Counted from the first letter of the stretch, positions 1 to 8,882 are shown. The stretch is DNA of 64,000 bases from Clostridia bacterium (GCA_018434325.1 JAHDPO010000013.1:1-64000); one strand, 5' to 3'. Program-made: numbers and translations. Notes: generated from the sequence alone by a model not told the origin.

Positions 1-23
1 GATCAAGACAATTGAATCCTGAG

Positions 24-139
24 TCCTGGCGGCTATGGCGAAGGGGTCCCACCTGTTCCCATCTCGAACACAGCAGTTAAGCCCTTCAGCGCAGATAATA
101 CTTGGTCTTAAGATCCGGAAAGGTATGTCGCTGCCAGGA
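24..139 (+). rRNA. rrf: 5S ribosomal RNA
   Basis: The 116-nt sequence has complementary ends (TCCTGGC at the start, GCCAGGA at the end) and the usual 5S internal signature around CCCATCTCGAACACAG. It is followed at once by two tRNA genes, so the window begins in the spacer after the 23S gene of an rRNA operon. It is a structural RNA of the large ribosomal subunit. Ends were set by pairing of the terminal helix and may be off by one or two bases. Confidence 0.95.
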
Positions 140-144
140 AATGC

Positions 145-219
145 TCCTCGATAGCTCAACGGTAGAGCAACCGGCTGTTAACCGGTAGGTTGTAGGTTCG
201 AATCCTACTCGGGGAGCCA
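145..219 (+). tRNA. tRNA-Asn (anticodon GTT)
   Basis: Cloverleaf can be drawn in full: acceptor TCCTCGA pairs with TCGGGGA, the anticodon loop is CTGTTAA with GTT at 177-179, the T arm carries GGTTCGAATCC, and CCA is encoded (217-219). It lies 5 nt after 5S rRNA and belongs to the same operon. Confidence 0.96.
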
Positions 220-238
220 TTCTTATTTAAACAAGCTA

Positions 239-309
<71 letters not shown>

Positions 310-317
310 CTTTAGTG

Positions 318-352
318 AAAACCCAGCAAACGTTGATATTGCTGGGTTTTTT
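318..352 (+). terminator. Intrinsic terminator of the rRNA/tRNA operon
   Basis: A 12-bp perfect stem (AAAACCCAGCAA with TTGCTGGGTTTT) around a 9-nt loop, running into six Ts. It sits 8 nt after tRNA-Gly and closes the rRNA operon. Confidence 0.9.
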
Positions 353-425
353 CTTTGCGCTTATTGTTCCAACCCGTTCAGCTGTCAGTTGGTGCTTGGC
401 GCTGTCCGGTTTCTGGAAGAAAGAT

Positions 426-478
426 GTGCAAAATTTCAAGTTTTCCACCCGCTATTGTTGTAAAAACAACAATAGCGC
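426..478. repeat. Composite repeat, module 1 (conserved 26-mer plus hairpin)
   Basis: The block GCAAAATTTCAAGTTTTCC at about 429-447 recurs at 33878-33896 with one change (CGAG for CAAG). It is followed here by a perfect 11-bp inverted repeat, CGCTATTGTTG (451-461) and CAACAATAGCG (468-478). No coding capacity is convincing. It is the first part of a non-coding repeat region filling 353-1059. Confidence 0.75.
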
Positions 479-570
479 CCCGTTTTCAGGCCAAAACCCA
501 GTCCAAAGCAGATGTTTAAGCATACTAAACCTGCAAAACCCAAGTAGTTAGCTACCGCAGATAGGGGAAA

Positions 571-669
571 AGGCTGTAAATTTGAGCAGCCGGTCAACAT
601 GCGGGTGTAAAATCTGCAATTTTGAGCAGTTAGCCGGTATGCCGGTGTAATATCCGCAAAATTGAGCAG
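571..669. repeat. Composite repeat, module 2 (40-bp tandem units with TTGAGCAG core)
   Basis: The core TTGAGCAG occurs three times with an exact 40-bp period (GAGCAG at 584, 624 and 664). The intervening sequence is similar (ACATGCGGGTGTAAAATC versus GTATGCCGGTGTAATATC). The same unit with the same 40-bp spacing occurs near 34111 and 34151. It is too degenerate and too short to be a CRISPR. Confidence 0.8.
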
Positions 670-819
670 CAGTTACAGATCAAGCCGGCAGTTTCCCAAC
701 CGTATAAGCTAAACCTATAACATCGCCGGGAAAACTGTACAAGTCAAGTAAGCTCAGCCTAGGCTGTATGGTGTAATTTTGCGGGAAGTTAGGTTACATC
801 TGCAAGCCTTGGAAAATAA

Positions 820-952
820 GCAAAATTGCAAGTTTAAAGTGTGCTGTGCCTTCGGATAGCGGCCACCATCTGCACAAGACTCTAAATATGGATAAAAATA
901 GTCCCAGTTCAGCCAATAAGGGCTGTTGGGCACTTTAAACTTGCAATTTTGC
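820..952. repeat. Composite repeat, module 3: 133-bp element with perfect 22-bp terminal inverted repeats
   Basis: Left arm GCAAAATTGCAAGTTTAAAG (first 20 of 22 bases at 820-841) is the exact reverse complement of the arm at 931-952. The 89-bp interior resembles, in reverse orientation, the interior of the element at 33929-34062; shared stretches include ATAGCGGCC and CTAAATATGG. No transposase is encoded. It could be a MITE-like non-autonomous mobile element or a strongly structured RNA. The rest of 670-1059 shows only a weak inverted repeat (CAGTTTCCC near 690, GGGAAAACTG near 730). Confidence 0.85.
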
Positions 953-1059
953 GTAAAAATATTCGATTGCCGGATGGGGCTGTGTTTAAACAATTATTTG
1001 TTTTAGCATAGCCCCATCTTTTTGCTTTGAGTCATGGCCGCGTGACGAATTCTTGTGCA

Positions 1060-1086
1060 ACTTATTTGATAGCGTTTCATATTATG
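1060..1086 (+). promoter_or_regulatory. Possible sigma-K-type sporulation promoter
   Basis: AC (1060-1061), 16 bases, then CATATTATG (1078-1086) resembles the mother-cell sigma-K pattern AC-N16/17-CATANNNTA with one mismatch. It is about 58 nt upstream of the collagen-like gene, a spore-surface protein, which is why this reading is attractive. The motif is short, so the call is tentative. Confidence 0.35.
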
Positions 1087-1143
1087 CCATTGAATGTTAT
1101 GCCCTGGTTGCTTGCAGCTTCCGAGCAGATAGGAGAGTGTACA

Positions 1144-3177
1144 ATGGCATCAAACAGAAAATATCCACCCGGCTATGGTGATCAGGGATACGGCTCCAAC
1201 AAAAAATCTCATGGCGGCAAACCGGATAATTGCCCGCCGCCCGGCCCTCCACCTTGCCCGCCGCCTTGTCCCCCGCCCTGTCCGCCGCCTTGTCCACCCT
1301 GCCCTGATACCTGCCCTACGGGAGCAACAGGGCCCACCGGCCCGGCGGGCACGACGGGTCCCACGGGCGCTACTGGTCCCGCCGGATCTGCCGGAGGGCA
1401 AGGCCCAACGGGCCCAGCGGGCCCTCAAGGCCCCGTGGGTCCCCAGGGTCCTGTCGGTCCTCAAGGACCGGTAGGCAGACAAGGAGCGCCAGGAGCAACC
1501 GGAATGGCCGGCCCGCCAGGTCCTGCCGGATCAACGGGGGCTCAAGGCCCGATAGGGCCACAAGGATCTGCCGGTGCTACTGGCGCCATGGGCGGGATCG
1601 GCCCGGCTGGCCCGATGGGTCCTGTAGGCCCAATAGGTCCCGCAGGCCCCGTAGGGCCACAAGGACCTGCCGGCACAACCGGGGCAACGGGCGTCGCCGG
1701 TGCTATCGGCCCCGCCGGCCCTTTGGGACCCACGGGAGCCACCGGCGCACAAGGTCCCATGGGGCCTCAAGGCCCCGCCGGTATAACCGGCCCGACGGGC
1801 GGTACCGGCCCCATCGGGCCTACAGGATCGGTCGGCGCTCAGGGACCGGTAGGGCCCCAGGGCCCCGCCGGTGTAACCGGAGCAGCCGGCCCGACCGGTG
1901 CAACGGGTGTTGCCGGCCCCGCAGGACCTACTGGTCCCCAGGGCCCCGTTGGTCCTCAGGGATCAGCCGGTGTTACCGGAGCGACAGGCGGTACCGGCCC
2001 TATTGGCCCTTCAGGACCGGCCGGTGTAACCGGAGCAACAGGAGCCACAGGCCCGGCCGGCCCCATGGGTAGCAACGGGGCAACAGGCGCCCAGGGCCCG
2101 ATGGGTCCCCAAGGCCCGGCCGGTGCAACCGGAGCAGCAGGGCCGACGGGTGCAACGGGTGTTGCCGGGGCAACAGGGGCTACCGGCGCCCAGGGGCCGA
2201 TAGGACCTCAAGGTCCCGCAGGCGTCACCGGACCAGCCGGTTTTGCCGGTGCTATGGGCCTGATGGGGGTCACCGGCACTCAAGGGCCCGTCGGTCCGCA
2301 AGAGCCGGCCGGCGTTACCGGCACTACCGGCGGTACCGGTCCGATGGGCCCCACTGGCGCGACCGGCGAAGCAGGCGCCACCGGTCCCCAGGGAGCAACG
2401 GGTTCCACCGGCCTCCAAGGTCCCGTAGGACCTCAAGGCGTCACCGGTCCCGTGGGTCCCATCGGGCCCACCGGCATCGCGGGCTCAGCCGGGGCCGCCG
2501 GGGCGACAGGCGTTACCGGTGCTACTGGCGCGACAGGCGCTACTGGGGCGACGGGAGCCACCGGCTCCCAAGGTGCTACGGGTTCTCAAGGAGCAACCGG
2601 CCCAACCGGGGCAACCGGTTCCCAAGGTGTCACGGGACCTCAAGGCTCAACAGGCTCAACCGGCCCCACTGGCCCAACCGGGCCCACCGGGTCTCAGGGA
2701 GTGACCGGGCCAACGGGCCCAACGGGAGCAACTGGAGCAACCGGCGCTGCCGGCCCTGAAATCAGCACCACCTTTATCGATACTATTTGGGTTACCGGCG
2801 GCGGTTCCTCTCTGGCTAACGGCGCTGCCGTACCTTTTGACAATGTCCGGGCGAGCAGGGGCAATATTTCCTATAATCTCGGCACCAGACAATTCGTCAT
2901 CACTGAGCCCGGTTATTACCTGGTTAACTGGTGGGTAGCCACCGGCGGTCTGTCGGCTCCCACGACCATCAATTTTGTTCTGCGCCTGAACGGTATCACA
3001 TTGTCGCATGCGGACTCGCCTCTGGCTACGGGTCAGGTTTCCGGCACAGCCATAATCCAGGTTTCCACGGTTCCCGGTATAGTAACGCTGGTCAACGATT
3101 CGGGAGCCAGCATTACCATACCGGCCACGGCGGCCCAGGCGGATATTACCATTGTAAGAATTTCTTCCACTCCGTAA
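1144..3177 (+). CDS. Collagen-like spore-surface (exosporium) protein with BclA-type C-terminal domain
   Basis: Predicted 677-aa structural protein of the spore outer layer. A short basic, Tyr/Gly-rich N terminus ([13 protein letters not shown]) leads into a Pro/Cys run of repeated CPPP units (about residues 30-55). About 480 residues of nearly uninterrupted Gly-X-Y triplets follow, rich in [11 protein letters not shown]. The last 135 or so residues form a globular domain resembling the trimeric TNF-like head of BclA. One triplet is broken (GPQEPAG, near nt 2300), a Gly-to-Glu change that would kink the triple helix. ATG 1144 was chosen because AGGAGAG lies 6 nt upstream; an in-frame ATG at 1027 has no ribosome site. 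In Bacillus BclA the N terminus targets the exosporium and Thr residues in the triplets carry sugars. The cysteine-proline collar is unusual and may cross-link trimers. Monocistronic. Confidence 0.88.
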   Translation: MASNRKYPPGYGDQGYGSNKKSHGGKPDNCPPPGPPPCPPPCPPPCPPPCPPCPDTCPTGATGPTGPAGTTGPTGATGPAGSAGGQGPTGPAGPQGPVGPQGPVGPQGPVGRQGAPGATGMAGPPGPAGSTGAQGPIGPQGSAGATGAMGGIGPAGPMGPVGPIGPAGPVGPQGPAGTTGATGVAGAIGPAGPLGPTGATGAQGPMGPQGPAGITGPTGGTGPIGPTGSVGAQGPVGPQGPAGVTGAAGPTGATGVAGPAGPTGPQGPVGPQGSAGVTGATGGTGPIGPSGPAGVTGATGATGPAGPMGSNGATGAQGPMGPQGPAGATGAAGPTGATGVAGATGATGAQGPIGPQGPAGVTGPAGFAGAMGLMGVTGTQGPVGPQEPAGVTGTTGGTGPMGPTGATGEAGATGPQGATGSTGLQGPVGPQGVTGPVGPIGPTGIAGSAGAAGATGVTGATGATGATGATGATGSQGATGSQGATGPTGATGSQGVTGPQGSTGSTGPTGPTGPTGSQGVTGPTGPTGATGATGAAGPEISTTFIDTIWVTGGGSSLANGAAVPFDNVRASRGNISYNLGTRQFVITEPGYYLVNWWVATGGLSAPTTINFVLRLNGITLSHADSPLATGQVSGTAIIQVSTVPGIVTLVNDSGASITIPATAAQADITIVRISSTP

Positions 3178-3212
3178 TCCGCGTATTAAACGATAGAAGC
3201 TGAAGGAAATCA

Positions 3213-3264
3213 GGGGGCGGGTCTAAACTAAAACAAGGTTTAGATACCAGCCCCCGGTTTTTTC
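3213..3264 (+). terminator. Terminator after the collagen-like gene
   Basis: GGGGGC and GCCCCC close a long imperfect stem that also pairs GTCTAAAC with GTTTAGAT, followed by a T-rich tract (GGTTTTTTC). It lies 35 nt after the stop codon. Confidence 0.8.
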
Positions 3265-3266
3265 TG

Positions 3267-3283
3267 CTGTAACTAAGTTACAG
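3267..3283. promoter_or_regulatory. 17-bp perfect palindrome, possible operator
   Basis: CTGTAACTAAGTTACAG is a perfect 7-3-7 inverted repeat. Its right half overlaps a TTACAG that could serve as a -35 box to TATATA at 3302-3307 (18-bp spacer). No transcription factor can be named. It is part of a 450-bp gene-free stretch (3178-3631). Confidence 0.4.
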
Positions 3284-3321
3284 AGTATATGGAAACTTAC
3301 TTATATAATAAATGCTAAGCT

Positions 3322-3346
3322 GAAGCCGCTCCGGCTTTGCTTTTTT
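3322..3346 (+). terminator. Short hairpin with T tract
   Basis: AAGCCG and CGGCTT form a 6-bp stem with a 3-nt loop, followed by TGCTTTTTT. It could terminate leftover transcription from the palindrome-associated promoter or be a minor second terminator of the collagen gene. Confidence 0.45.
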
Positions 3347-3393
3347 GCAGGAATTATTCAGTAACTATTCCTTCTTCTCCCAATTTTTTTTTG

Positions 3394-3422
3394 ATGACAA
3401 TACACCGGATTATTAGTACAAT
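3394..3422 (+). promoter_or_regulatory. Candidate sigma-A promoter of the type IV pilus cluster
   Basis: ATGACA (3394-3399), 17-bp spacer, TACAAT (3417-3422): one mismatch in each hexamer. It is the best promoter-like match upstream of the pilus genes and would give a leader of about 200 nt. No c-di-GMP riboswitch is recognisable in that leader. Confidence 0.5.
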
Positions 3423-3462
3423 AAAGAACACGGTAAACAATTGAACCTTCCCGGATCAATCA

Positions 3463-3496
3463 GACCGATGGGGCCAGTGAGGCCAATCGGGCAGGT
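3463..3496 (+). other. Short collagen-triplet-like relic
   Basis: Read in one frame, about 34 bases encode PMGPVRPIGQ, close to [12 protein letters not shown] found in the collagen-like gene upstream. No ORF, start or ribosome site surrounds it. It may be the remnant of a second collagen gene or a stray duplication; chance similarity is possible over this length. Confidence 0.3.
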
Positions 3497-3631
3497 TAAT
3501 ATTAGCTCAAATGGTGTTAATCGGATTCGTTCTGAATAAGTTTCCTTGCTATCCACTAGGGAATATGGTAGGATGAAAAAAAAGGAAAGCTGCAGGAATT
3601 TGCGGTTTTGTGCGGTATAAAGAGGATGCTG

Positions 3632-6600
3632 ATGTACAGAATGAGAGAGGAACAGGACAACCGCCGCCGTGGTTTTACTACGATAGAGCTGCTGGCTGTT
3701 CTGGCGATTTTGACCATTGCCCTGGCCCTGGCAATCCCCAACCTAACCTCAATGTGGCGCGGACTGCGCCTGATGGAGCTGGATGGCACTGCCCGGGAAA
3801 TTTTTCTCTCGTCCCAAAATGACCTGACGAGCCTCAAGGCCTCCCAGGGGCTGGCTGCCCTGGCTGCCGGCGGCGGTCTGCTGGAGGAAACGGGAGATCC
3901 GGCAGGCCAGACCTTTTACTATGTCACCTCAGCCGGCCTCGAAGCCGCGTTGGGTTCAGGCGCAGGCAGCAGCGGGCTGCTGGGTACTTTGCCCGGCCAG
4001 TCTGTGATTTACCTCAATCCCGCTACCGGTGATGTGACCGACGTCTATTACGCCACACCGGCTCTTACGTATGCCGATGTTAAAGCGCTGCGGGATGAGC
4101 TGGGGGGCCATGATGACCGCAACCGGCGGACAGAGCTGCGCATCGGCTATTACGGAGGGCTTGCCCAATCTTCGCCGGCGCCGGAGGAAGAAGTGCCGCC
4201 GACGGCCAATGATAGCCTGGCCTTGGTAAATAAAGAGGACCTTTATCTTACGCTGACTTATCCCGCTATCGGCAAGGAAGCCTTTGCCAATCCTCAGAAG
4301 GTGCTGGCAGAGATCAGGCTGCAAGACGAGCATGGCAATGCTTTCGTTATTCAGGCTGACGGCGGCGCGGCCAAGGAAGACCGTCTGAAGCCGGCGGTAT
4401 TTGCCGGCGTTGGCACCGACAACACCTATTCCCTGCAAATTGTACTGGACAGCATGGCGCCGGGGCTGTCCTTTGGCGAGCTGTTTCCTGATTTAACGGC
4501 CGGCGACGATATCACCATCACCGCTACGTTGTCTTATGACGGCAAGACCCGCTACCGCAATGCGCCCGCAGGCACCCAAAACAGCCTTTTTGCCGCAAAA
4601 TACCCGGCGGACGTCACTTTAGGCGGTCTGCTGCATAAGCAAGGTGTGGAATTCTCCTATGTGCGCCACCTCAGCAACCTGCGCCATTACCGGCAAAACA
4701 ACACCGCCGCTGTACAGACAGCCGATCTGGATTTTGGCCTGCTGACTCAGCTCCGCAACGGCACGGAAGAGGCGCAATACAGAAGCCTGATGCTGCCTGA
4801 AGCGGGGCATCGGGCCAAGCTGCCCCAGTATTTTACGCCCATCGATGTGACGGCTGTTTCCGGTTTGCTGGTGGACGGCAAGCTTGGCGCCAATCAAGCC
4901 TTCACCTTACAGAATTTTAAGATCAACGGCAGCGCTTCCGGTATTGCCGGAATTTTCGGTAGCATTACCGCCCCGATTACCCTGCAAAACCTGCGAGTGG
5001 CAGATTGCACCGTGACAGGTACGGCGGCTGCGGGTACCCTGGTGGGCAGCATCAATGTGACGCAGCCCTCCGCGATTGACAACTGCGGCGTTTATCAAAC
5101 CGTCCGGGGCAAGGGCGCCGTCACAGGGGCCAACCAGGCTGCCGGCGGCTTGATCGGCCAGGCTCAGGGTCCGGTTTCCATTACCCAATCCTTTGCGGCA
5201 GTGGACGTCACGGCAGGCAACACCTATGCCGGCGGTCTCGTCGGCCAGGCTGTCGGCGTCAGTCAAATCAGCAACTGCTATGCTTCCGGCGAGGTGAAAG
5301 CCCTTGGAGCAAGCGGCTATGCCGGCGGTCTGGTGGGGCGCAGCTTTAGTATCATCATTGAAACCAGCTTCTCCTCCTCCAAGGTGACGGGCAATACCGC
5401 CGGAGCCTTGGTGGGCGCCGACTTCAGCGTTTCGGGAGCCACCGCCATCAGAAATTCCTATGCCTGCGGCATCGTCCAGAAAGGCGGCCTCCAGACCTAT
5501 GGCCCTCTGGCCGGCAGCGGTGTCAGCGCTCCTGTCTATACCAACGTAAGCTACCTTTCCCAGTCGGGCAATACCACGGTCAATAATGCCTATGGCAGTT
5601 CGCCGGCCCTGCCCCTTCCCGGCGGCGTTACGGCCCACGAATATGACGAGCTGGCTCAGAGTGTGACCAATGACCGAAAAAAATGCCATCCCTATGATCC
5701 GGCTTTGCAGAATAAAGCTTATCCCTTCCGCATGGTAACGGAAGAATATTACGGCGACTGGCCTCAGCGGATAGAGCCTGATGAGCCCATCTTCATCAAC
5801 GGCAAGGCTTACGGCTTGTCTTATTATGAAAGGTATACCGACGGCTCCTGGGGTTTCTACAGTTATGACGAAGACGGCAGCCTGCTGGATAGTCTGGATT
5901 ATACCAACACGAAAACTATTGATCTCTACGGCTATGCGATAGCGGTGGCGGCGGGCAAGCCCGATGTCCAGGCTCCTTCCATTGAAGGATGGAGTCATAC
6001 GGCTCTTGGTTCCCCCATCCATCTTTCCGACCGGCAGCTTGACATTTATCCGATTACCAATGCGGGAAATCTTGCCACCCATATCAATCAAGCCAGCCGC
6101 AAGATTCAGGACAACGAAACGGGGCGGGAGTTCTATTTTAATCCCTTCTTTGGCGCTACCTTATCTCTTACCCAGATTTTAGCCAACGAAGATACACCCG
6201 TACATATCCGCACCGAAGAGCATCTGGCTGTGCGCACACGCATCGGCGACGCCTGGTATTTTAAGCAGACTCACGACATTACCCTAACCGGAGCCACCTT
6301 CACCATAGCCGGTCAGACCGTAACGGCGGCAGATATCAACAACAACACCAGCGGCACCGTCTATGACGGCGACGGCAATACGATTCATAATATCCAAAAG
6401 CCTCTCTTTATTACCAACAACGGTGGAGCTGTCATCAAAGACCTGACTATTGCTGGCATTAACATCGTCAACAGTGCCTCGAGCCCTGCCGGCGCTCTGG
6501 CTGCAACCAACAACGGCGGCCTCATTGAAAACTGCCATGTACTCTCCGGCAGTATTTCCAGCCAAAGCGGCAATGTGGCGGGGTTTGTAGGCTTAAACGG

Positions 6601-7306
6601 CGGCATCATCAAAAATTCCTCCGTTAAGGATATGACCATCTCTTCCGTAAACGGCTATGCGGCAGGCTTTGTTGGCATGATTCAGGGGGGAGCGGCAGCA
6701 ATTGAGGGCGCCACTGTTGAAAATACCGTCATAACCTCAGGAAACGGCAATGCAGCAGGTTTCGCCATCGAAACCCAGAGACCCCTTAAAGATGGCAAGG
6801 TGGTCAATACCACCGTCACTGCCTCAGGAAGCGGCTATGCCGCCGGCTTTATCGGCCAAACCTCGTCAACCATTGAGGATTCCCGTGTGGAAAACACCAC
6901 CGTCGCTGCCAATGGCGGTCATGCCGTGGGCTTTGTTTATACAAATGTCGGCAGCACCAAGGCTTGCAGCGCCCATGCCTATGTCACCTCGGAGTCAGGC
7001 AATGCCGCCGGCTTTGCCCACACACAGGAATGGAGCAACAACACCATCGAAAACTGTACGGCCTCCGGTACGGTTCTGGCCAAAGGGGCAAATAAGCTTG
7101 CCGCCGGTTTCATTCTTAACAATTTCTATTCTTCTAACAAGGTTACCGGTTGCCGTTCATCCTCTGTGGTCAGAGCGCCGAGGGGCGCTGCCTCCGGCTT
7201 TATTGACTACAACAGTGGGCAAGTCCTTTCCTGTACTGCCGCTGCGGATGTTCAGGGCGCCACACCTGCCGAAACCTACGGCTTCTCCCGCATCCCTGCT
7301 CTTTAA
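3632..7306 (+). CDS. Giant GLUG-repeat type IV prepilin-like protein (adhesin)
   Basis: Predicted 1224-aa surface protein exported through the type IV pilus machinery. The N terminus carries a class III prepilin signal: basic leader, cleavage site G-FTTIELLAVLAILTIALALAIPNL, so a hydrophobic pilin helix follows cleavage after Gly. Most of the rest is repeat-rich. From about residue 430 on there are GLUG-type units (GGLVGQ, GGLVGR, AGFVGL, AGFIGQ) interleaved with 'NCYASGEV'-like strands, typical of parallel beta-helix adhesins. Ordinary pilins are 120-200 aa, so this would be a tip adhesin or minor pilin with a huge head. Start: ATG 3632 has AAGAGG 6 nt upstream; ATGs at 3626 and 3641 are alternatives and do not alter the signal. 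It heads the cluster, 30 nt before the next minor pilin gene. Confidence 0.85.
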   Translation: MYRMREEQDNRRRGFTTIELLAVLAILTIALALAIPNLTSMWRGLRLMELDGTAREIFLSSQNDLTSLKASQGLAALAAGGGLLEETGDPAGQTFYYVTSAGLEAALGSGAGSSGLLGTLPGQSVIYLNPATGDVTDVYYATPALTYADVKALRDELGGHDDRNRRTELRIGYYGGLAQSSPAPEEEVPPTANDSLALVNKEDLYLTLTYPAIGKEAFANPQKVLAEIRLQDEHGNAFVIQADGGAAKEDRLKPAVFAGVGTDNTYSLQIVLDSMAPGLSFGELFPDLTAGDDITITATLSYDGKTRYRNAPAGTQNSLFAAKYPADVTLGGLLHKQGVEFSYVRHLSNLRHYRQNNTAAVQTADLDFGLLTQLRNGTEEAQYRSLMLPEAGHRAKLPQYFTPIDVTAVSGLLVDGKLGANQAFTLQNFKINGSASGIAGIFGSITAPITLQNLRVADCTVTGTAAAGTLVGSINVTQPSAIDNCGVYQTVRGKGAVTGANQAAGGLIGQAQGPVSITQSFAAVDVTAGNTYAGGLVGQAVGVSQISNCYASGEVKALGASGYAGGLVGRSFSIIIETSFSSSKVTGNTAGALVGADFSVSGATAIRNSYACGIVQKGGLQTYGPLAGSGVSAPVYTNVSYLSQSGNTTVNNAYGSSPALPLPGGVTAHEYDELAQSVTNDRKKCHPYDPALQNKAYPFRMVTEEYYGDWPQRIEPDEPIFINGKAYGLSYYERYTDGSWGFYSYDEDGSLLDSLDYTNTKTIDLYGYAIAVAAGKPDVQAPSIEGWSHTALGSPIHLSDRQLDIYPITNAGNLATHINQASRKIQDNETGREFYFNPFFGATLSLTQILANEDTPVHIRTEEHLAVRTRIGDAWYFKQTHDITLTGATFTIAGQTVTAADINNNTSGTVYDGDGNTIHNIQKPLFITNNGGAVIKDLTIAGINIVNSASSPAGALAATNNGGLIENCHVLSGSISSQSGNVAGFVGLNGGIIKNSSVKDMTISSVNGYAAGFVGMIQGGAAAIEGATVENTVITSGNGNAAGFAIETQRPLKDGKVVNTTVTASGSGYAAGFIGQTSSTIEDSRVENTTVAANGGHAVGFVYTNVGSTKACSAHAYVTSESGNAAGFAHTQEWSNNTIENCTASGTVLAKGANKLAAGFILNNFYSSNKVTGCRSSSVVRAPRGAASGFIDYNSGQVLSCTAAADVQGATPAETYGFSRIPAL

Positions 7307-7336
7307 ATCACCATCTCACCGCTGCGGAGGCTTCTG

Positions 7337-7942
7337 ATGCAACGCATACGTCAAAAACTGCATAGCTCTGCCGGCGTTTCCATGTTGATTGCCCTGCTGT
7401 TTTTTCTGGTTTGCCTGACGGTGGGTTCCCTGATTCTCACCGCAGCCACTACCAGCGCCTCCAAAACCAGGGGACGCTATGAGCGGCAGCAGGATTACCT
7501 GGCCGTGGCCTCGGCGGCCCGGCTTTTGCAGGATACTTTCGGCAGGCATACGTACACTACCGGCCGGGACCTGCTCACTGCGACTTCAACGGATCCGGTC
7601 ACGGGAGAAATCATCACCTCCTATTATTGGGAGGATATTGTACCGGAGGTCGCACCCGCCGGCCCGGATAACGGCGATATGCTTACCGACGCTTTCGCCC
7701 TGGCGCTGCCGCAGGTGAGCGGCACTTTCGAAATTGCGGCTGGCGAAGGTATGCCCAAGGTGGAAGCCGGCTTCCGCATGGAAGACGGCGGCGATGCGCT
7801 AATCACTTTGACCAGGGGCAGCCAGGCGCTGCAAGTGTCCTTTACCTGCCGCACTGCCCAGGTCAGCGGCCATGGCTATGAACGCAGCATTACCTCCTGG
7901 AGCGAGGGAGTTATCACCAAAGGCAAAGGAGGGCATCCATGA
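7337..7942 (+). CDS. PilX-like minor pilus protein
   Basis: 201-aa protein with an N-terminal hydrophobic helix (SAGVSMLIALLFFLVCLTVGSLIL) preceded by a short basic leader, then a polar globular part. It resembles the PilX/GspK class of minor pilins, which often lack a canonical GFTLIE site; here the cleavage region reads SAG-VSML. It probably sits at the tip or base of the pilus with the two following minor pilins. Start ATG has GGAGG 6 nt upstream. The stop overlaps the next start (ATGA), showing translational coupling. Confidence 0.7.
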   Translation: MQRIRQKLHSSAGVSMLIALLFFLVCLTVGSLILTAATTSASKTRGRYERQQDYLAVASAARLLQDTFGRHTYTTGRDLLTATSTDPVTGEIITSYYWEDIVPEVAPAGPDNGDMLTDAFALALPQVSGTFEIAAGEGMPKVEAGFRMEDGGDALITLTRGSQALQVSFTCRTAQVSGHGYERSITSWSEGVITKGKGGHP

Positions 7943-8241
7943 AGAAACTAAAGTCAGTCTCCGGAGAGACTCTAGTGGAAACCCTTTTTGCTTTGCTGCT
8001 CATTACAATGACCAGTATGGTATTTCTCACTCTGGTGCTTTCTTCAGGGCGGATTGCCGCTGCTGCCCGGGCCCATGACAAGGCTTATCAGCACAATTTA
8101 TCCATCGCTGAGGCCCAAAGCCAGGTTCTCTCCTCGGGAACCATTGCCATTGGGGGGCGCAGCTATCCGGTGATCTATTATGCTTCCGATGACCCAGACA
8201 ACCGGCTGATTTCTTATGGGCCGGCAGGCGGTGGGCCGTGA
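7939..8241 (+). CDS. Small minor prepilin
   Basis: 100-aa protein with a type IV prepilin N terminus: MKKLKSVSG-ETLVETLFALLLITMTSMVFL, where Glu at position +5 (LVE) matches the prepilin rule and cleavage would follow the Gly. The C-terminal 60 residues are small and polar. It overlaps both neighbours by 4 bp (ATGA upstream, GTGA downstream), so the three minor pilins are translated as a unit. Confidence 0.75.
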   Translation: MKKLKSVSGETLVETLFALLLITMTSMVFLTLVLSSGRIAAAARAHDKAYQHNLSIAEAQSQVLSSGTIAIGGRSYPVIYYASDDPDNRLISYGPAGGGP

Positions 8242-8807
8242 GGGGCCGAAGGGGCAGGAGGGGTCCGGCGGCGGTTCCGCTGTCGATGCCGGTTCCGTTG
8301 CGAGTGCTGAGCAAGGCTCGATCCAAAAGCGGCATGACTCTGGTGGAAACTCTGGCTGCTCTCTTGCTGACAGCCTTGGCCACTGCCGTCTTGCTGGCGG
8401 GAACCCAGACAGCTTTTCAGGTCTATGCCAAGAACACCTTTTTGGCTGACAGCCAGACGGTTTCCGATACCATTCTCACCGCTTTTTCCGACGTATTGCG
8501 CTATGCCGAAGCCGTGGACACCGATGCCGCCGGCCAGGTCACTGCTTACAGCTGTTCCTCTTACGGCCTTGCCGGTGAGAATATTACCGTCGGTGGTGGG
8601 GCGGCGGTGGGCGAGGGCAGGCTTTTTCTCGACCGGGCTCAGACCGTGCCGCTGCTCAGCGATCTCAGCTATTCCGGAATGGAGGTCAGCGATTTCCTTC
8701 TGCAATATGAAGACGGTGTTTTTACCTGCAGTTATCGCCTGCGGGATAAAACCCACAGCCTCACCTCAGATCTGTTTACCTTTTCCCTGCGCACCCTCAG
8801 CGTATAG
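8238..8807 (+). CDS. Minor prepilin, PilW/GspJ-like
   Basis: 189-aa protein whose pilin signal is G-MTLVETLAALLLTALATAVLLAG, with the +5 Glu. The start is taken as GTG 8238, which overlaps the previous stop (GTGA) and gives a leader of 32 residues, long and Arg-rich. Internal ATG 8286 would give a more usual leader of about 16 residues. The remaining 150 residues form a beta-rich pilin head. It probably completes the minor-pilin tip complex. Confidence 0.75.
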   Translation: MRGRRGRRGPAAVPLSMPVPLRVLSKARSKSGMTLVETLAALLLTALATAVLLAGTQTAFQVYAKNTFLADSQTVSDTILTAFSDVLRYAEAVDTDAAGQVTAYSCSSYGLAGENITVGGGAAVGEGRLFLDRAQTVPLLSDLSYSGMEVSDFLLQYEDGVFTCSYRLRDKTHSLTSDLFTFSLRTLSV

Positions 8808-8859
8808 GGGAAGCAGTTTCGATTATCTCGGTGCGCTGCGCACTCTCAGCGTATAGGGG
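8787..8859 (+). repeat. 24-bp direct repeat at the end of the minor pilin gene
   Basis: CTGCGCACCCTCAGCGTATA at 8787 recurs at 8836 with one mismatch, both ending TATAGGGG. The unit encodes the last residues LRTLSV and stop, so the 3' end of the gene appears to have been duplicated out of frame (49-bp offset) between the gene and pilB. Confidence 0.8.
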
Positions 8860-8882
8860 GCGGAAAGGAGCCATATACTCTT

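Noticed and set aside
571-669. CRISPR array
   Set aside because: Units have a 40-bp period overall, but there is no conserved repeat plus unique spacer pattern and no cas genes; the similarity covers most of the unit and decays along it.
1097-3009. Many antisense and out-of-frame ORFs across the collagen-like gene
   Set aside because: They are shadows of the GC-rich Gly-X-Y repeat; none has a ribosome site or a recognisable fold.
3265-3631. c-di-GMP riboswitch ahead of the pilus cluster
   Set aside because: Looked for because such riboswitches control pili in Clostridia; the conserved GEMM core could not be found.
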